DNA of 64,000 nt from an uncultured Streptococcus sp. (lineage in GTDB: Bacteria; Bacillota; Bacilli; Lactobacillales; Streptococcaceae): positions 39,484 to 103,483 of the forward strand of contig CAKPZX010000001.1 in NCBI GenBank assembly GCA_934215455.1, written 5' to 3'. The notes beneath the pieces were generated by a model. It saw nothing but the letters and a program-made list of their open reading frames with translations. It did not search any database and was not told the DNA's origin. Each line of letters opens with the position of its first letter. Positions within the stretch are counted from its first letter, which is position 1. The position numbers and the translations under genes are program-made. This document shows, one piece after another, positions 26,559 through 36,883 of the stretch.

Positions 26559-27110
26559 ATGAAAAAAATGATGTTATTACTGGCTAGTTTGGTTGCTTTA
26601 ACTGCTTGTAGTCAGTCTAAGCAAGCTACGAAAGAGTCGACTTCCAATCAAACGACGAAGGAAACAAAAGTATCAGAGTCTTCTAAAGATAAAGAAGAAA
26701 AAGGTTTGAAATTTGTGGTGGCCCCTCAATATGAAGGAAAGACGTCTGATCTCATCGAGCTAGGAAAAAAATTGGTTAAGGAACATCCTGAAGTTGGTAG
26801 TGAAGGTCATATGGTAGTCTACTTTACTGGGGCTGTATCTGAAGGAAGAGCAGCGCTCATGTTGGTCAATAAGACAGATGTGGATATCAAGAAAGATTTG
26901 AATTTTTCAATTTCTTGGTCTTATGATGGAAAGACTATTTTTGATAATCAAAAGGTAAGTTATTTCATCAAGGATAGCGGCGAATTACCATCTCATTCAG
27001 CAACTTTGATATTGTTGCCACTGAATGAGGAACAATTGGGAATTGTAGATGGAATGTCAGATCCATCTAAGATGAAGCTTCAACTATCCGATATGATGCT
27101 TGCGGAATGA
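26559..27110 (+). CDS. Lipoprotein of unknown function
   Basis: A 183-residue protein with a lipoprotein signal peptide; the lipobox LTAC places the lipidated cysteine at residue 17. A Ser/Thr/Lys/Gln-rich spacer (about 18-48) leads to a compact domain of about 130 residues containing GHMVVYFTGAVSEGRAALMLVNKT and alternating beta-strand patterns. After processing by Lgt (gene at 43342 here) and Lsp it would be anchored on the outer face of the membrane. I do not recognise the domain. It has its own promoter; the next gene follows at 32 nt, so they may be co-transcribed. Confidence 0.8.
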   Translation: MKKMMLLLASLVALTACSQSKQATKESTSNQTTKETKVSESSKDKEEKGLKFVVAPQYEGKTSDLIELGKKLVKEHPEVGSEGHMVVYFTGAVSEGRAALMLVNKTDVDIKKDLNFSISWSYDGKTIFDNQKVSYFIKDSGELPSHSATLILLPLNEEQLGIVDGMSDPSKMKLQLSDMMLAE

Positions 27111-27142
27111 TAACAAAAAGGAATCATACAAAGGAGAAGTAA

Positions 27143-27529
27143 ATGCGCCTTGTTTATCTTACGATTGGTTTTGTGTCTTTAGGATTAGGAATTATTGGGA
27201 TTCCATTACCGATTTTACCGACGACTCCCTTTTTATTGCTATCGATGGCCTGCTTTGCTAAAAGTTCCAAACGCTTTGAAACTTGGCTCTACCAAACCAA
27301 GCTTTATCAAACCTATGTAGCGGATTACCGAGAGACCAAATCGATTGCCAAAGAACGGAAGAAATGGATCCTTCTTCAGATCTACATTCTGATGGGGATT
27401 TCGATCTATCTGGCCCCGATTATTTGGGTTAAGCTTGCTTTAGGGGCTTTGACGATTTTTATCACCTATTATCTCTTAAAAGTGATCCCCAATAAGTCTG
27501 AAAATCAAACAGAAGAAAATCCTGATTAA
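27143..27529 (+). CDS. DUF454 (YbaN-like) inner-membrane protein
   Basis: A 128-residue protein starting with a glycine- and proline-rich hydrophobic stretch (LGLGIIGIPLPILPTTPFLLL), the signature of the DUF454 family. A basic cytoplasmic segment follows, then two further helices (about 75-115). Function is unknown. The Shine-Dalgarno AAGGAGAAG precedes the ATG. No terminator separates it from the upstream lipoprotein gene. Confidence 0.85.
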   Translation: MRLVYLTIGFVSLGLGIIGIPLPILPTTPFLLLSMACFAKSSKRFETWLYQTKLYQTYVADYRETKSIAKERKKWILLQIYILMGISIYLAPIIWVKLALGALTIFITYYLLKVIPNKSENQTEENPD

Positions 27530-27558
27530 AATTGGAGAATTCAGGCCCTAGAACTAGG

Positions 27559-27586
27559 AAAAGAAGTGCGTTCGTGCTTCTTTTTT
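27559..27586 (+). terminator. Terminator before rnc
   Basis: AAGAAGTGC/GTGCTTCTT (with wobble pairs) followed by TTTTTT. Confidence 0.65.
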
Positions 27587-27594
27587 GGTATACT
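27586..27594 (+). promoter_or_regulatory. Extended -10 promoter of rnc
   Basis: TGGTATACT directly after the terminator stem. It is 7 nt from an in-frame ATG at 27602 and 34 nt from the preferred start at 27629. Confidence 0.6.
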
Positions 27595-27628
27595 TAAGAG
27601 TATGAATTTATTAGAAAGTAGGCTTCCC

Positions 27629-28330
27629 ATGGAGAAATTACAAGCCCTGTTATCGGAACGGTTTCAGATCGTTTTTTCAGATAGCAGTTTATTAGATACA
27701 GCTTTTACGCACACCTCTTATGCCAATGAGCACCGCCTCTTAAAAATTTCACATAACGAACGTTTGGAATTTTTAGGAGACGCTGTTCTTCAATTAGTTA
27801 TTTCCGAATATTTGTACAAGGAACACCCAAACAGACCGGAGGGAGATTTGTCCAAATTCCGTTCTATGATTGTCCGTGAAGAGAGTTTGGCTGGTTTTTC
27901 TCGAGATTGCCAATTTGACCATTTCATCAAACTAGGCAAAGGCGAAGAAAAATCTGGTGGTCGGGACCGTGATACGATTCTTGGTGACTTATTTGAAGCC
28001 TTTTTAGGTGCTCTTTTACTGGATCAAGGAGTGGAAGCAGTCAAACGCTTTATCTATCAGGTCATGATTCCAAAGGTTGAAACGGGTCAATTTTCTCAAG
28101 TCATTGACTACAAGACCCGTCTGCAAGAACTGTTACAGGTTCATGGGGATGTGGAGATCCAGTACCAAGTGGTGAATGAGTCTGGTCCCGCTCATGCAAA
28201 GGAGTTTGAAGTGGAAGTGTTCGTGAACGGTAAAACCCTAGGGCACGGTCATGGTCGCTCAAAGAAATTAGCGGAGCAGGAAGCAGCCCGCAATGCAGTT
28301 GAAACGAGGAATGATGGGCCATGTATCTAA
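27629..28330 (+). CDS. rnc: Ribonuclease III
   Basis: A 233-residue RNase III, the usual streptococcal length. The catalytic domain carries the signature [15 protein letters not shown], with a second acidic site in [18 protein letters not shown]. The double-stranded RNA-binding domain is at the C-terminus (about 160-230: [11 protein letters not shown]...[13 protein letters not shown]). It processes rRNA precursors and cleaves double-stranded RNA. The start at 27629 ([12 protein letters not shown]) matches the family; ATG 27602 is an alternative that would be leaderless. It overlaps smc by 10 nt, as in other streptococci. Confidence 0.93.
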   Translation: MEKLQALLSERFQIVFSDSSLLDTAFTHTSYANEHRLLKISHNERLEFLGDAVLQLVISEYLYKEHPNRPEGDLSKFRSMIVREESLAGFSRDCQFDHFIKLGKGEEKSGGRDRDTILGDLFEAFLGALLLDQGVEAVKRFIYQVMIPKVETGQFSQVIDYKTRLQELLQVHGDVEIQYQVVNESGPAHAKEFEVEVFVNGKTLGHGHGRSKKLAEQEAARNAVETRNDGPCI

Positions 28331-31300
28331 AAGAGATTGAAATCCAAGGCTTTAAATCCTTTGCGGATAAGACAAAAGTCGTATTTGACAAAGGGGTCAC
28401 TGCTGTTGTAGGGCCTAATGGATCTGGAAAATCAAATATCACGGAGAGCTTGCGCTGGGCCCTGGGGGAATCCAGTGTCAAGAGTCTACGTGGGGGCAAG
28501 ATGCCCGATGTCATCTTTGCAGGGACAGAATCGCGTAAACCGCTGAATTATGCCTGTGTCACAGTTGTCTTAGATAACCAGGATGGTTTTATCCAACAGG
28601 CAGGGAAAGAAATTCGTGTCGAACGGCATATTTATCGCTCGGGAGACAGCGACTACAAGATCGATGGCAAGAAAGTACGTCTCAGAGATGTTCATGATTT
28701 GTTCATGGATACGGGATTGGGACGTGATTCCTTCTCTATTATTTCCCAAGGACGGGTAGAGGAGATCTTTAACTCCAAACCGGAAGAACGCCGGGCTATC
28801 TTTGAAGAAGCTGCTGGTGTCTTGAAATTTAAGACGCGGCGTAAGGAAACTGAGACCAAACTCAACCAAACCCAGGAGAATTTAGACCGTCTAGAGGACA
28901 TCCTCTATGAATTAGAAGGACAGATCCAACCTCTTGAAAAGCAAGCGACTGTCGCTCGCCGTTTCTTGGAATTAGACCAAGAACGGCAGGTTCTCTTACT
29001 GGACGTTTTGGTCGCTCAAGTCGATCTGACAAAAGAGCTCTACGAAAAGGCTGATCAAGAAGAAAAGGCCATTCAAGAACAGTTGGCTTCTTATTACCAA
29101 CGTCGTCAGGTCTTAGAAGAAGAGAATGTACGCATCAAGAAAGCCCGCCATCAGTTGGATGAAAGCTTAGCTGAGGACCAGGCCAGCTTGCTTGAGGTTA
29201 CTCGTCTGATCAGTGATTTGGAAAAGCAAATCGAAGTGGCTAAGCTGCAATCAAGCCAAGCAGCCCATAGTCGCAAGGAAAATCTTGAGCGGTTGGATGC
29301 TATTTTGGCCCGTCTGGAAGAAGCGAAACAAGAGCTGGCTCAAAAACAAGAGACGCTAGCTGTGCTTCAACAAAGACTGACAGAGAACCGTCAGCAACAA
29401 GAAGAGTTGGAAAAAGAATTAGCCAACTACGAAGAAGATCCGGAACAAGTTATTGAGCATCTACGCGAGCAGTATGTCGCGCTCTTGCAGACAGAGGCTG
29501 AAAAATCGAATGAGCGGACAGCCATTGAGAGCCGGATCCAAGCACTCCTGCAAGAATCAAGCCATCGTCAAGAGGATTTGACCAAGGCACAAACAAACTT
29601 TGAAACTGCCAAGGAAAAAGAAGTCCGACAATTAGAAGAGTTGGATCAGGCACAAACGACGGTCAAAGGCCTATTAGCAGAATACCAAGAGCAATTGGTA
29701 AAAGTAGAGCAGGCCAAAGCTGCCTACCAAGAGGCTCAAGCTGCCATGTTTGACTTGATGGATGAGAGCAAGAATAAGCGGGCGCGGATCAATAGCTTGG
29801 AAGCTATTCAGAAGAACCATAGTAACTTCTATGCAGGCGTCAAGAGCGTTTTGCAAGAAGCAGAACGTCTAGGAGGCATCTGTGGGGCTGTTAGTGAGAA
29901 TTTGAGCTTCTCAAAAGACTACCAGACGGCGCTTGAAATTGCTCTGGGAGCAAGCAGCCAACAAATCATTGTCGAGGATGAAAATGCCGCAACGCGAGCG
30001 ATCGATTTCTTGAAACGCAATCGCTTGGGACGGGCAACTTTCCTTCCGCTAACGACGATCAAAGCCCGTCAACTATCTCCTCGGAATTTGGAATTGATTC
30101 AAGCCAGTGCAGGATTTCTAGGAATTGCGAGTGACTTAGTGACCTATGAGCATCGTTTTGAACAGATTTTCCAAAACCTGCTTGGAGTAACGGCCATTTT
30201 TGACACGACGGAGCATGCGCGTGAGGCAGCTCGTAAAGTCAACTATCAAGTTCGGATGGTGACCTTGGATGGGACCGAATTGCGGACCGGAGGATCATAT
30301 GCCGGTGGTGCCAATCGCTCCCAAAATACGGTTTTTGTCAAACCAGAATTGGATAGTTTGAAGCAGGAAATGCAAGCTCTGGATGCTCGTTTGAGAGAAG
30401 CAGAGCAGGAGGTCGAGACCAAGGACAATCTGCTCAAGCAGGCGCAAGAATACTTGGCTTCTATTCAAAGCCAGGGTGAGCAAGCGCGTCTGGAGCAACA
30501 GCGGGCCCAATTGGCCTACCAACAAAGCCAAGAGCAACTGAAAGAAATTCAGGAACTCTTAGAAGCTTTGAAGTCAGAATTGGCAACAGATGCGACCCAG
30601 TCTCTCCAAGAAGAGCTGGACTCCCTTACTGAGCAATTGGCAAAAATTGAGCTTCAAAAAGAAAATTTGAATCGCGACATTGAAACTATGAAGTCGGACA
30701 AAGATGTTCTGCAACAAAAAGTGCAAAACCTGCAAGAGCAATTGGCAGAATTGCGACTTCAACAGACGGAATGGTTGAGCCAACAAAGCTATGAGCAAAC
30801 AGATGCTCGTCGCTTGGAAGAAACGATCTCCCAGTTGGAAGTAGAAGAGCATCAGTTGCAATTGCTGATTGAACAAGGTGAAGCCAAAGTTCAGACAGTG
30901 GATGTGGAGCAGCTAGCCAACCAATTGACGCAGGCACAAGCCAAGAAAACGGATTTGGAACAAGGAGTCATTCGGAAACGCTTTGAACTAGATGATTTGG
31001 AAGGCCAGGCCGAAGATGTGGCAGAACAGATGGAACAAGCTCGCAAGAAAAACGAAGAGTGGATTCGTCAACAGGCCAAGGCTGAAGCGACACGTGAAAA
31101 GCATGCGGATCGTTTGAACAAGCTCTTAATGCAAATTACCGATGAATTCATGCAAAGCTTTGACCAAGCCAAAGAGCAGGCCAAACCTGTTGAAAATCTC
31201 GCGGCAGCAGAAAACCAGCTCAAGAGCATCGAAAAAGACATTAAGGCACTTGGTCCAGTCAATGTGGATGCGATCGAGCAGTACGATGAGGTGAAAGGGC

Positions 31301-31857
31301 GCTTTGATTTCCTTTCTAGCCAGCGTGAGGATGTCTTGGCCGCGAAAAACATGCTTCTGTCTACTATCAACGACATGAATGACGAAGTCAAGGAACGCTT
31401 TAAATCAACTTTTGAAGCCATTCGTGAATCCTTTAAAGTCACTTTCCGTCAAATGTTTGGTGGGGGTTCTGCTGATTTGATTCTGACAGAGCCAGATCTT
31501 CTGACAGCTGGTGTTGAGATTTCTGTGCAGCCACCTGGTAAAAAGATCCAATCCTTAAATCTCATGAGTGGTGGAGAAAAGGCCTTGTCTGCCTTGGCTC
31601 TCTTATTCTCGATTATTCGTGTCAAGACCATTCCATTTGTCATTCTGGATGAGGTAGAGGCTGCCCTGGATGAAGCTAATGTCAAGCGCTTTGGGGATTA
31701 TCTCAATCGCTTTGATAAGGAAAGCCAATTTATTGTCGTGACACACCGGAAGGGAACCATGTCAGCTGCCGATTCCATCTATGGAGTGACCATGCAGGAA
31801 TCTGGGGTTTCTAAAATCGTCTCAGTAAAATTGAAAGACTTAGAAAATGAAGAATAA
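28321..31857 (+). CDS. smc: Chromosome segregation ATPase SMC
   Basis: A 1178-residue SMC protein of standard length. Walker [10 protein letters not shown] is at 31-39. Two long coiled-coil arms rich in Glu/Gln/Lys flank a hinge at about 520-660 ([13 protein letters not shown] to [11 protein letters not shown]). The C-terminal head has the signature [16 protein letters not shown] and Walker [16 protein letters not shown]. As a dimer with ScpA and ScpB it compacts and segregates the chromosome. It starts inside the end of rnc and overlaps the next gene by 11 nt, so the rnc-smc-HAD-HAD-ftsY genes form one tight operon. Confidence 0.97.
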   Translation: MYLKEIEIQGFKSFADKTKVVFDKGVTAVVGPNGSGKSNITESLRWALGESSVKSLRGGKMPDVIFAGTESRKPLNYACVTVVLDNQDGFIQQAGKEIRVERHIYRSGDSDYKIDGKKVRLRDVHDLFMDTGLGRDSFSIISQGRVEEIFNSKPEERRAIFEEAAGVLKFKTRRKETETKLNQTQENLDRLEDILYELEGQIQPLEKQATVARRFLELDQERQVLLLDVLVAQVDLTKELYEKADQEEKAIQEQLASYYQRRQVLEEENVRIKKARHQLDESLAEDQASLLEVTRLISDLEKQIEVAKLQSSQAAHSRKENLERLDAILARLEEAKQELAQKQETLAVLQQRLTENRQQQEELEKELANYEEDPEQVIEHLREQYVALLQTEAEKSNERTAIESRIQALLQESSHRQEDLTKAQTNFETAKEKEVRQLEELDQAQTTVKGLLAEYQEQLVKVEQAKAAYQEAQAAMFDLMDESKNKRARINSLEAIQKNHSNFYAGVKSVLQEAERLGGICGAVSENLSFSKDYQTALEIALGASSQQIIVEDENAATRAIDFLKRNRLGRATFLPLTTIKARQLSPRNLELIQASAGFLGIASDLVTYEHRFEQIFQNLLGVTAIFDTTEHAREAARKVNYQVRMVTLDGTELRTGGSYAGGANRSQNTVFVKPELDSLKQEMQALDARLREAEQEVETKDNLLKQAQEYLASIQSQGEQARLEQQRAQLAYQQSQEQLKEIQELLEALKSELATDATQSLQEELDSLTEQLAKIELQKENLNRDIETMKSDKDVLQQKVQNLQEQLAELRLQQTEWLSQQSYEQTDARRLEETISQLEVEEHQLQLLIEQGEAKVQTVDVEQLANQLTQAQAKKTDLEQGVIRKRFELDDLEGQAEDVAEQMEQARKKNEEWIRQQAKAEATREKHADRLNKLLMQITDEFMQSFDQAKEQAKPVENLAAAENQLKSIEKDIKALGPVNVDAIEQYDEVKGRFDFLSSQREDVLAAKNMLLSTINDMNDEVKERFKSTFEAIRESFKVTFRQMFGGGSADLILTEPDLLTAGVEISVQPPGKKIQSLNLMSGGEKALSALALLFSIIRVKTIPFVILDEVEAALDEANVKRFGDYLNRFDKESQFIVVTHRKGTMSAADSIYGVTMQESGVSKIVSVKLKDLENEE

Positions 31858-32653
31858 TGATATTAAATTGATCGCTACGGATATGGATGGAACCTTTCTA
31901 AATGACCAACATCAGTACGATCAAGACCTTTTACGCAAGGTATTAGCAAGCTGCAAAGAAAAAGGCATTTATTTTGCTGCTGCGAGTGGCCGTGCCCTCC
32001 TTTCTCTCAAATCCCTCTTTAAAGGATTTGAGGACCAGATGATTTTCATTGCTGAAAATGGTAGTGTGGTAGAATTTCATGGAGAAGATCTCTACGAAGC
32101 GACTATGTCCAAAGAGTTTTATTTGGGTGTTTTTGAAGCCTTGAAATCCTCCCCTTATGCAGACCCGAATAAGCTTCTTTTGACGGGGAAAAAAGGGAGC
32201 TATGTTTTAGAAACGGTGGATCCCGACTATCTGGCCTTGAGTCAGCATTACAATGAAAATATTCAAAAAGTGAAAAGCCTAGCGGATATTCAGGATGAAA
32301 TCTTCAAATTAACCACCAACTTTGATGCAGCTCTTGTTCTTGAAGGTGAGCAATGGGTCACTGAAAATATCCCGGGTGTCAAAGCGATGACGACAGGTTT
32401 TGAATCGATTGATATTGTCCTCGATTATGTCGATAAGGGAGTGGCAATTACCGCCTTAGCAGATAAACTTGGGATCTCGATGGATCAGGTGATGGCTTTT
32501 GGAGATAACCTAAATGACCTCCATATGATGCAGGTCGTGGGCCATCCTGTAGCGCCAGAAAATGCACGTCCTGAAATCTTAGCGATTGCTGAAACAGTCA
32601 TCGGTCACCATGTAACTGGTTCTGTCCTACGCTACATGGAGGAAATTGTATGA
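31847..32653 (+). CDS. Cof-type HAD-IIB phosphatase (first of two)
   Basis: A 268-residue HAD hydrolase. Motif I DMDGTFLND (about 12-20), a type IIB cap domain in the middle, and motif IV GDNLNDLHMM near residue 222 define the Cof family, which dephosphorylates sugar phosphates, FMN or pyridoxal phosphate. The precise substrate is unknown. The gene overlaps smc by 11 nt and the following HAD gene by 4 nt. Confidence 0.92.
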   Translation: MKNNDIKLIATDMDGTFLNDQHQYDQDLLRKVLASCKEKGIYFAAASGRALLSLKSLFKGFEDQMIFIAENGSVVEFHGEDLYEATMSKEFYLGVFEALKSSPYADPNKLLLTGKKGSYVLETVDPDYLALSQHYNENIQKVKSLADIQDEIFKLTTNFDAALVLEGEQWVTENIPGVKAMTTGFESIDIVLDYVDKGVAITALADKLGISMDQVMAFGDNLNDLHMMQVVGHPVAPENARPEILAIAETVIGHHVTGSVLRYMEEIV

Positions 32654-33471
32654 GTAAGATTTCCTTGATTGCGCTGGATTTAGATGGGACCCTTCTCAAT
32701 TCTGAAAAAAAGATCTCCCCTCGCAATAGAGCAGCCCTCGCTGCTGCACAGGCCCAAGGTGTCAAGGTGGTTCTAACCACTGGTCGCCCCTTGAAAGCCA
32801 TGGATTTTCTTTTAGAAGAATTGGGAACAGCAGGCCTCAAAGAAGAGTATACGATTACCTTCAACGGTGGTCTAGTGCAGCGAAATAATGGAGAAATCCT
32901 CTCAAAAGTTGTCTTGACACCAGAAGATGTCGCAACCATTCATGATGAAACAGCCCGTCTAGGCCTTCCGCTGGATGCTATCAGTGAGGGAACGGTTTAT
33001 GAGATTCATGCAGATCGAAAGTCTCTCTATTCCCTTTACAATCCCTACCTGAACTTTATTGAGACAGATTTTAAAGACCTGCCATCCACGATTTCCTACA
33101 ACAAGTGTGTGACAGCCGTTGATCAAGACTTTTTAGATGCAGCGATCAAGCAGATCAAGCCGGACTTATTTCAAGACTATGAAATTTTTAAATCTCGGGA
33201 AATGTTGCTGGAATGGTGCCCTAAAAATGTTCACAAGGCAACGGGCTTAGCAGCTCTGGCTTCTATTTTGGATCTTGAGGCAGATCAAGTCATGGCCTGT
33301 GGAGATGAAGCCAATGACCTGTCTATGATCCAATGGGCTGGACTGGGGGTTGCCATGGGCAATGCGATTCCAGCAGTGAAGGAAGTTGCAGCGCTTGTGG
33401 CCCCTGTTACCAATGACCAAGATGCTGTCGCATGGGCAATTGAAAATTATGTGTTAAAGGAGAGTGAATAA
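32650..33471 (+). CDS. Cof-type HAD-IIB phosphatase (second of two)
   Basis: A 273-residue paralogue-like HAD hydrolase with motif I DLDGTLLNS (about 10-18), a TTGRP motif II region, and motif IV GDEANDLSMIQ near 219. It is closer to the YidA type than its neighbour. Cap domain substitutions probably give it a different sugar-phosphate preference. The ATGA overlap with the upstream stop and a stop directly adjacent to ftsY mark translational coupling. Confidence 0.92.
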   Translation: MSKISLIALDLDGTLLNSEKKISPRNRAALAAAQAQGVKVVLTTGRPLKAMDFLLEELGTAGLKEEYTITFNGGLVQRNNGEILSKVVLTPEDVATIHDETARLGLPLDAISEGTVYEIHADRKSLYSLYNPYLNFIETDFKDLPSTISYNKCVTAVDQDFLDAAIKQIKPDLFQDYEIFKSREMLLEWCPKNVHKATGLAALASILDLEADQVMACGDEANDLSMIQWAGLGVAMGNAIPAVKEVAALVAPVTNDQDAVAWAIENYVLKESE

Positions 33472-35133
33472 ATGGGATTATTTGATCGTTTATTTGGAAA
33501 AAAAGAAGAAACTGAAAAAGTGCTTCCGTCTTCTGAAGAAGTGACGGAAAGTACGGAGGTTGAAGAAACTGTCAAAGAGGAGCCGATGGCTACCCAAAAT
33601 GACAAGGAAGAGCAAAAAATCGCTGATATGGAGGCTTATTACCAAGAGCTCAAAGCGCGAATTGCAGCCACTCATCAACCTATTTCAACCGTCGCTCAAG
33701 AAGAGCCGGCAGAGGAACCTCTTGTGGAAGAAATCGTGACTTCAGAGACTCCTGAAGATCAATCACCAGTAGAGGAGACTCCAGTGGACTTTGAACCTGC
33801 TCAAACAGAAGCAAGTCCTGAAGAAGTTTCACCACTAGCTGATGAAACGGAGGAGACTGAGCCCGTTGAAGAAGTGAAAATTGAAGCGGAAGAAACTGAA
33901 AATGGTGAGGAAGCAGATGGGGCTAACGGTTCAGAACTGGAAGAAGAGTCACCGATTGCTTCCCCATCATCTGAAGCTGAGCTAGTAGAAGGGAGCGCGA
34001 CAGAAGAGAAGGCTCCAGAACTAGTAGACGCTCAGGATGAGGTCCTAGAACCTGAAGTATCAGAAGCGATCGCTCAAGTGGAGGAAACTTCAGAAGTGGC
34101 AGAAGCCGAGTCCAAACTTCCTGAAGGACCAGCAGCATCAGCCGTTGAGGAAAGAACTGTTGAAGAGGCAGAGGAGCCAGCTCAGGATGAGATCGCACCT
34201 CAGCAAGAAACCATTCAGGAAAAATATGATCGTAGCTTGAAAAAGACACGAACTGGATTTGGAGCACGTCTCAATGCCTTCTTTGCTAATTTCCGTTCAG
34301 TCGATGAAGAATTCTTTGAAGAATTGGAAGAACTCTTGATCATGAGTGACGTTGGGGTTCAAGTAGCTTCTAATTTAACCGAAGAGTTGCGCTATGAAGC
34401 CCGTTTGGAAAATGCCAAAAAACCAGATGCTCTCAAGCGCGTGATCATCGAAAAATTGGTGGACCTGTATGAAAAAGATGGCCAATTTAACGAAGCCATT
34501 CGTTTTCAAGATGGCCTTACGGTCATGCTCTTTGTTGGGGTCAATGGAGTTGGTAAAACAACCTCTATCGGGAAGCTTGCCCACCGCTACAAACAAGAAG
34601 GCAAGAAAGTCATGTTGGTTGCAGCAGATACTTTCCGTGCAGGAGCAGTGGCTCAACTGGCAGAATGGGGACGTCGAGTAGATGTTCCAGTTGTAACAGG
34701 TCCTGAAAAATCAGATCCTGCCAGCGTCGTCTTTGATGGAATGGAACGCGCGATCGCTGAAAACATCGATGTTCTGATGATTGATACAGCTGGTCGTCTG
34801 CAAAACAAGGACAACCTCATGGCGGAGCTTGAAAAAATCGGCCGGATTATCAAGCGTGTGGTACCCGATGCACCGCATGAAACCTTGCTGGCCCTCGATG
34901 CATCAACTGGTCAAAATGCCTTGGTGCAAGCTAAAGAATTTTCAAAAATTACACCTGTGACAGGAATTGTATTGACCAAGATCGATGGAACAGCTCGAGG
35001 TGGGGTCGTCCTTGCGATCCGTGAAGAGTTGGACATTCCAGTGAAGTTGATTGGATTCGGAGAAAAGATGGATGATATCGGACCATTCCATTCAGAAAAC
35101 TTCATGAGAGGCCTCTTGGAAGGATTGATTTAA
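33472..35133 (+). CDS. ftsY: Signal recognition particle receptor FtsY
   Basis: A 553-residue receptor with two parts. Residues 1-13 (MGLFDRLFGKKEE) form a short amphipathic membrane-targeting helix, then a very acidic Glu/Pro/Ala/Thr-rich stretch extends to about 245. The NG domain follows: helical N (about 250-340) and GTPase G with GVNGVGKTT (about 356-364), DTFRAGA, DTAGRLQNKDN, and TKIDGTARGG. It docks SRP-bound ribosomes at the membrane for SecYEG. The acidic region is much longer than in many Gram-positive FtsY proteins. It ends the rnc-smc operon before a strong terminator. Confidence 0.96.
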   Translation: MGLFDRLFGKKEETEKVLPSSEEVTESTEVEETVKEEPMATQNDKEEQKIADMEAYYQELKARIAATHQPISTVAQEEPAEEPLVEEIVTSETPEDQSPVEETPVDFEPAQTEASPEEVSPLADETEETEPVEEVKIEAEETENGEEADGANGSELEEESPIASPSSEAELVEGSATEEKAPELVDAQDEVLEPEVSEAIAQVEETSEVAEAESKLPEGPAASAVEERTVEEAEEPAQDEIAPQQETIQEKYDRSLKKTRTGFGARLNAFFANFRSVDEEFFEELEELLIMSDVGVQVASNLTEELRYEARLENAKKPDALKRVIIEKLVDLYEKDGQFNEAIRFQDGLTVMLFVGVNGVGKTTSIGKLAHRYKQEGKKVMLVAADTFRAGAVAQLAEWGRRVDVPVVTGPEKSDPASVVFDGMERAIAENIDVLMIDTAGRLQNKDNLMAELEKIGRIIKRVVPDAPHETLLALDASTGQNALVQAKEFSKITPVTGIVLTKIDGTARGGVVLAIREELDIPVKLIGFGEKMDDIGPFHSENFMRGLLEGLI

Positions 35134-35144
35134 GAGTCAAATAG

Positions 35145-35181
35145 AAAAAGACAAATTGTTGGAAGGACAATTTGTCTTTTT
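35145..35181 (+). terminator. Terminator of the rnc-smc-ftsY operon
   Basis: AAAAAGACAAATTGT pairs fully with ACAATTTGTCTTTTT across a 7-nt loop. Confidence 0.88.
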
Positions 35182-35197
35182 GTTTCCTTGCGCTATC

Positions 35198-35220
35198 AAA
35201 AAAACCACCCGAAGGTGGCT
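35198..35220 (-). terminator. Terminator of zwf
   Basis: Minus strand: AGCCACC, TTC, GGGTGG and seven T. Confidence 0.85.
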
Positions 35221-35224
35221 TTCC

Positions 35225-36691
35225 TTAATTCTTAGGTTCAGGTTTCCAAACCCATTCTGCTCCGTATTCTGCAAGGAGATCATCGGATGCAGTTGGTCCC
35301 ATGGATCCAGACTTGTATTCATAGAGCGGTGCTCCATTTTCGGCCCATAGTTTTTCAATCCGGTCAATCAATTGCCATGAAGCACGGACTTCGTGCCAGT
35401 GGCTGTAATTGGTTGAGTCATTGTTCAAAACGTCGAAAATTAATTTTTCATAAGGCTCTGGTGAAGCTCCAGTTGCGGTCGCATCTGTTTCGTAGTCAAA
35501 GGAAATCGGTGCGATACTGAATTTTTCTCCGACCTCTTTTCCGTTGATGCTCAATGAGAAACCTTCATTTGGTTGGATATAAATGGTCAATACATTAGGT
35601 TGCAAGCTATGTCCAAAGATGGAGTCGGTTTGCTTGAAGACCACATTGACCATGGTTCCTTTTTGCGTCAAGCGTTTTCCAGTACGGAAAAAGAAAGGAA
35701 CTCCACGGAAGCGATCGCTATCAACAAAGAATGCCCCAGAAGCATAGGTCTCCGTAGTAGATTCAGGGCCGACATTGGGCTCGCTGCGATAAGAGATGTC
35801 TTTTTTCCCTTCGATCGTACCTGAACGGTATTGACCACGGATAAAGAATTTCTTTAATTCCTCATCTGTTGGATTGTACAATTGCTCAAAAACTTTAACT
35901 TTTTCAGCTCGAATCGCATCCTTAGTAAAGGTGGCTGGTTTATCCATTGCAAGCAAAGACAAAAGCTGAAGGGTATGGTTTTGCACCATATCTCGAAGGG
36001 CCCCCGAATGATCATAGTAGCCACCGCGTTCTTCAACCCCCAAGCGTTCAGCAAAGGTAATTTGGATATTGTCAATAAAATCTCGGTTCCAAAGGTTGTC
36101 AAAAATGAGATTCCCAAAACGGATGGCAAAAATATTTTGGATCATTTCTTTTCCAAGGTAATGGTCGATCCGGAAGATTTGTTCTTCATCAAAGGTTTCT
36201 TCCAATTCTTTATTGAGCTGACTAGCCGTTTCTAGGTCTGTACCGAAAGGTTTTTCAACGATCAAGCGCTCAAAGCCTTGTCCATCCACAATGCCTTCTG
36301 ATTTGAGGTGTTTGGCAATGGTTCCAAAAAATTGAGGAGCCATGGACAAGAAGAAGACCTTGTTGTGTTCCGTTTGGTATTTTTCATCCAAGCTATTTTG
36401 CAATTCGCGTAGAGCGATGTAATGTTCGGTATCATTGACATCATGACTTTGGTAGTAGAAATGACTCGCGAATTCTTGAGCTTGTTGAGGGCTATCGGCC
36501 AGATCTGTGATGGATTCTACCACGACCGATTCAAAGTATTCCTTGCTCCATGGTCTGCGGGCTGTTCCGATAACCGCAAAGTGTTCAGATAGATTTCCTG
36601 ATTTATAGAGTCTAAAAAGGGATGGGTAGAGTTTGCGCTTGGCTAAATCTCCACTGGCCCCGAAAATGGTTACAATAACTTTTGAAGACAT
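35225..36691 (-). CDS. zwf: Glucose-6-phosphate 1-dehydrogenase
   Basis: A 488-residue enzyme. The Rossmann motif GASGDLAKRK (11-20) binds NADP and RIDHYLGKE (174-182) is the substrate-binding signature with the catalytic histidine. It converts glucose-6-phosphate to 6-phosphogluconolactone, providing NADPH and pentose phosphate entry. NADPH feeds glutathione reductase (gor at 50741). It is a single-gene unit: its own extended -10 (TGGTAAAAT on the minus strand near 36729) and its own terminator. Confidence 0.97.
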   Translation of the reverse strand: MSSKVIVTIFGASGDLAKRKLYPSLFRLYKSGNLSEHFAVIGTARRPWSKEYFESVVVESITDLADSPQQAQEFASHFYYQSHDVNDTEHYIALRELQNSLDEKYQTEHNKVFFLSMAPQFFGTIAKHLKSEGIVDGQGFERLIVEKPFGTDLETASQLNKELEETFDEEQIFRIDHYLGKEMIQNIFAIRFGNLIFDNLWNRDFIDNIQITFAERLGVEERGGYYDHSGALRDMVQNHTLQLLSLLAMDKPATFTKDAIRAEKVKVFEQLYNPTDEELKKFFIRGQYRSGTIEGKKDISYRSEPNVGPESTTETYASGAFFVDSDRFRGVPFFFRTGKRLTQKGTMVNVVFKQTDSIFGHSLQPNVLTIYIQPNEGFSLSINGKEVGEKFSIAPISFDYETDATATGASPEPYEKLIFDVLNNDSTNYSHWHEVRASWQLIDRIEKLWAENGAPLYEYKSGSMGPTASDDLLAEYGAEWVWKPEPKN

Positions 36692-36811
36692 TTAAGTACC
36701 TATTTCCTATTTTATTAACCATATTTTACCATAAAATCTAGAAGATTTCTTTGATGGAATCGTTGTTACGGATATTTTCCGCTGGATTAGAGGATTTGAG
36801 AGGAAAGCATA

Positions 36812-36843
36812 GAAAAAGCTAGAATCAATGTGGATTCTAGCTT
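36812..36843 (-). terminator. Terminator of the YraQ-like/TIGR03943 operon
   Basis: Minus strand: AAGCTAGAATC, 5-nt loop, GATTCTAGCTT and then TTTTTC. Confidence 0.85.
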
Positions 36844-36883
36844 GAACTGCTATAAGATAATTGAATCTACAAGGGAAGCTCCA

